Source of the DNA: an uncultured Nocardiaceae bacterium
GTDB taxonomy: Bacteria; Actinomycetota; Actinomycetes; Mycobacteriales; Mycobacteriaceae
Assembly: GCA_936936565.1 (NCBI GenBank)
Contig: CAKZIX010000159.1
Span: forward strand, 1 to 6,339
Reading direction: 5' to 3'
DNA: 6,339 bases
Positions within the stretch are counted from its first letter, which is position 1. Each line of letters opens with the position of its first letter. The notes beneath the pieces were generated by a model. It made no database searches. It saw only the letters and a program-made list of their open reading frames with translations, and was not told the DNA's origin. The position numbers and the translations under genes were made by a program. Shown here one piece after another: positions 5,701 to 6,339 of the stretch.

Positions 5701-6324
5701 TCACTCCACCACGAAACCGTTGGCGCGGGCGAACTCGACGGCCTGACTCTGTTCGATCCGGGCGCCGGTGACCTTCGCCGTGCGCCACAACTGCGCGTCG
5801 ATGTGGGCGCCCCGCAGATCGGCATGGTCGAGCCGGAGCCCCGTGGTGCGCGCGCCGTGCAGATCGACCGACTGCAGCGACGCTCCCCGCAGGTCTGCCT
5901 GCACCAGAATCGTGTCGCGGAACCGGCAGTCGCTCAGATCTGCCTTCTGCAGGTCCACCCCGCCCAGCGAGGCCAGCGAGAAATCCACCTCATGCAGTTC
6001 GATCGGGCGCAGCCGGCAGTGTTGGAACGTCGAGCCCATCATCGTCGAGTGACGGAAGACGCTGTGCCACAGGGTTGTTCCACTGAACGTACACGACCGG
6101 AACGCCGATGCGGTGTGCCGCGAGTAGCCGAAGGAGGCACCCGTGAAGTCGCATTCGGTGAAGATCACGCGATCGGTGCGCAACCCGGAGAGATCGGTCT
6201 CGCGGAACCTGCAACGCGTGAACTGCTGATCCTGCCAGTGCTGCCCGGCGAGATCCTGCTCGGAGAAGTCTTCGTCGACCGCGTGCGTGTGAGTCGACGG
6301 CGCGCTCATGGGGCCGTTGTTCAT
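5701..6324 (-). CDS. mfpA: pentapeptide-repeat protein MfpA (DNA-mimic gyrase-binding protein)
   Basis: This 207-residue protein is a pentapeptide-repeat right-handed beta-helix. Phe or Leu recurs almost every fifth position (35, 40, 45, 55, 60, 65, 75, 80, 85, 90, 100, 105), with consensus-like blocks such as CDFTG, CTFSG, ADLRG, VDLHG and ADLRG. It resembles M. tuberculosis MfpA (Rv3361c, about 183 residues) in TTLWHS, CRLRP, GARTTG.RLD.ADLRGA and the closing LWRTA..GAR....AV.FA. MfpA dimers imitate DNA, bind gyrase and lower fluoroquinolone sensitivity. The N-terminus has about 20 extra residues (MNNGPMSAPSTHTHAVDEDF) with no repeats. The ATG at 6309 (MSAPSTHT) is an alternative start; I prefer 6324 because it overlaps an upstream stop as ATGA. 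Its stop is 67 bases from the folD start. In M. tuberculosis mfpA and folD are near neighbours, which supports this half being the folD locus. Confidence 0.9.
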   Translation of the reverse strand: MNNGPMSAPSTHTHAVDEDFSEQDLAGQHWQDQQFTRCRFRETDLSGLRTDRVIFTECDFTGASFGYSRHTASAFRSCTFSGTTLWHSVFRHSTMMGSTFQHCRLRPIELHEVDFSLASLGGVDLQKADLSDCRFRDTILVQADLRGASLQSVDLHGARTTGLRLDHADLRGAHIDAQLWRTAKVTGARIEQSQAVEFARANGFVVE

Positions 6325-6339
6325 AGGGCCATTGTCCGC
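6321..6339 (-). CDS. possible 3' end of the gene upstream of mfpA
   Basis: In the frame ending at the TGA 6323-6321, the last codons read R-T-M-A-L-stop, and that stop overlaps the mfpA ATG as ATGA. In mycobacteria a small GTPase gene of the mfp conservon (Rv3362c, mfpB) lies directly upstream of mfpA, so this may be its end. Too little is present to identify the gene, and the overlap could be coincidental. Confidence 0.25.

Noticed and set aside
3777..5771. 664-codon open frame on the plus strand opposite the FolD/chelatase chimera
   Set aside because: It has no recognisable domain, is rich in Arg, Gly and Ala, and runs exactly opposite a frame full of conserved motifs. Long antisense open frames are expected in DNA this GC-rich.
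5634..5825. Upstream extension of the folD frame to an ATG at 5825
   Set aside because: The extra ~64 codons overlap mfpA coding sequence in another frame, have no FolD similarity, and FolD proteins begin at MAVVILLDGKAT-like sequence (5633).

Overview
The window is high-GC DNA from an actinobacterium. Its gene content and protein sequences most resemble Mycobacteriales (Nocardia/Rhodococcus/Gordonia/Mycobacterium type). This comes from recognising protein families and from recalled mycobacterial gene order, not from a search. Every gene I can support lies on the minus strand, so transcription runs from high to low coordinates. No rRNA, tRNA, CRISPR array or insertion sequence is visible. No stretch over 300 bases lacks a gene; the longest gap is 67 bases (5634-5700).

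In transcription order, the right end (5004-6339) holds the last codons of an unidentified upstream gene, then mfpA (a pentapeptide-repeat gyrase-binding protein), then the first ~210 codons of folD (one-carbon folate metabolism). Next comes a cobalamin block: the C-terminal ~390 codons of an actinobacterial Mg/cobalt-chelatase subunit (VWA domain), cobO (corrinoid adenosyltransferase), cobB (cobyrinate a,c-diamide synthase), a possible 40-codon ORF, cobE (CbiG C-terminal-like protein) and cysG (fused uroporphyrinogen-III methyltransferase and precorrin-2 dehydrogenase). The left edge holds the first 30 codons of an EfpA-like MFS exporter. cysG supplies precorrin-2 at the head of the pathway, CobE belongs to mid-pathway corrin chemistry, CobB amidates the ring, the chelatase family inserts the metal and CobO adenosylates cobalt, so this is a partial B12 operon.

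The striking feature is that folD and the chelatase gene are not separate. They form one uninterrupted 592-codon frame (3855-5633). FolD has lost its last ~70 residues and the chelatase has lost its N-terminal ~240-residue AAA+ domain. The join falls in a 21-base segment encoding RADIVVA, a motif that belongs naturally at that point in both proteins. In M. tuberculosis the corresponding loci (Rv2846c-Rv2850c and Rv3356c-Rv3361c) are far apart but similarly oriented, so the join has the geometry of a deletion between short direct repeats. An assembly error at a shared short word is at least as likely as a real fusion, and I rank it first.

Two minor points are a 40-codon and a 14-codon ORF that exactly fill the cobB-cobE and cysG-exporter gaps with stop/start overlaps at both ends. 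They are candidates for translational coupling or small proteins.
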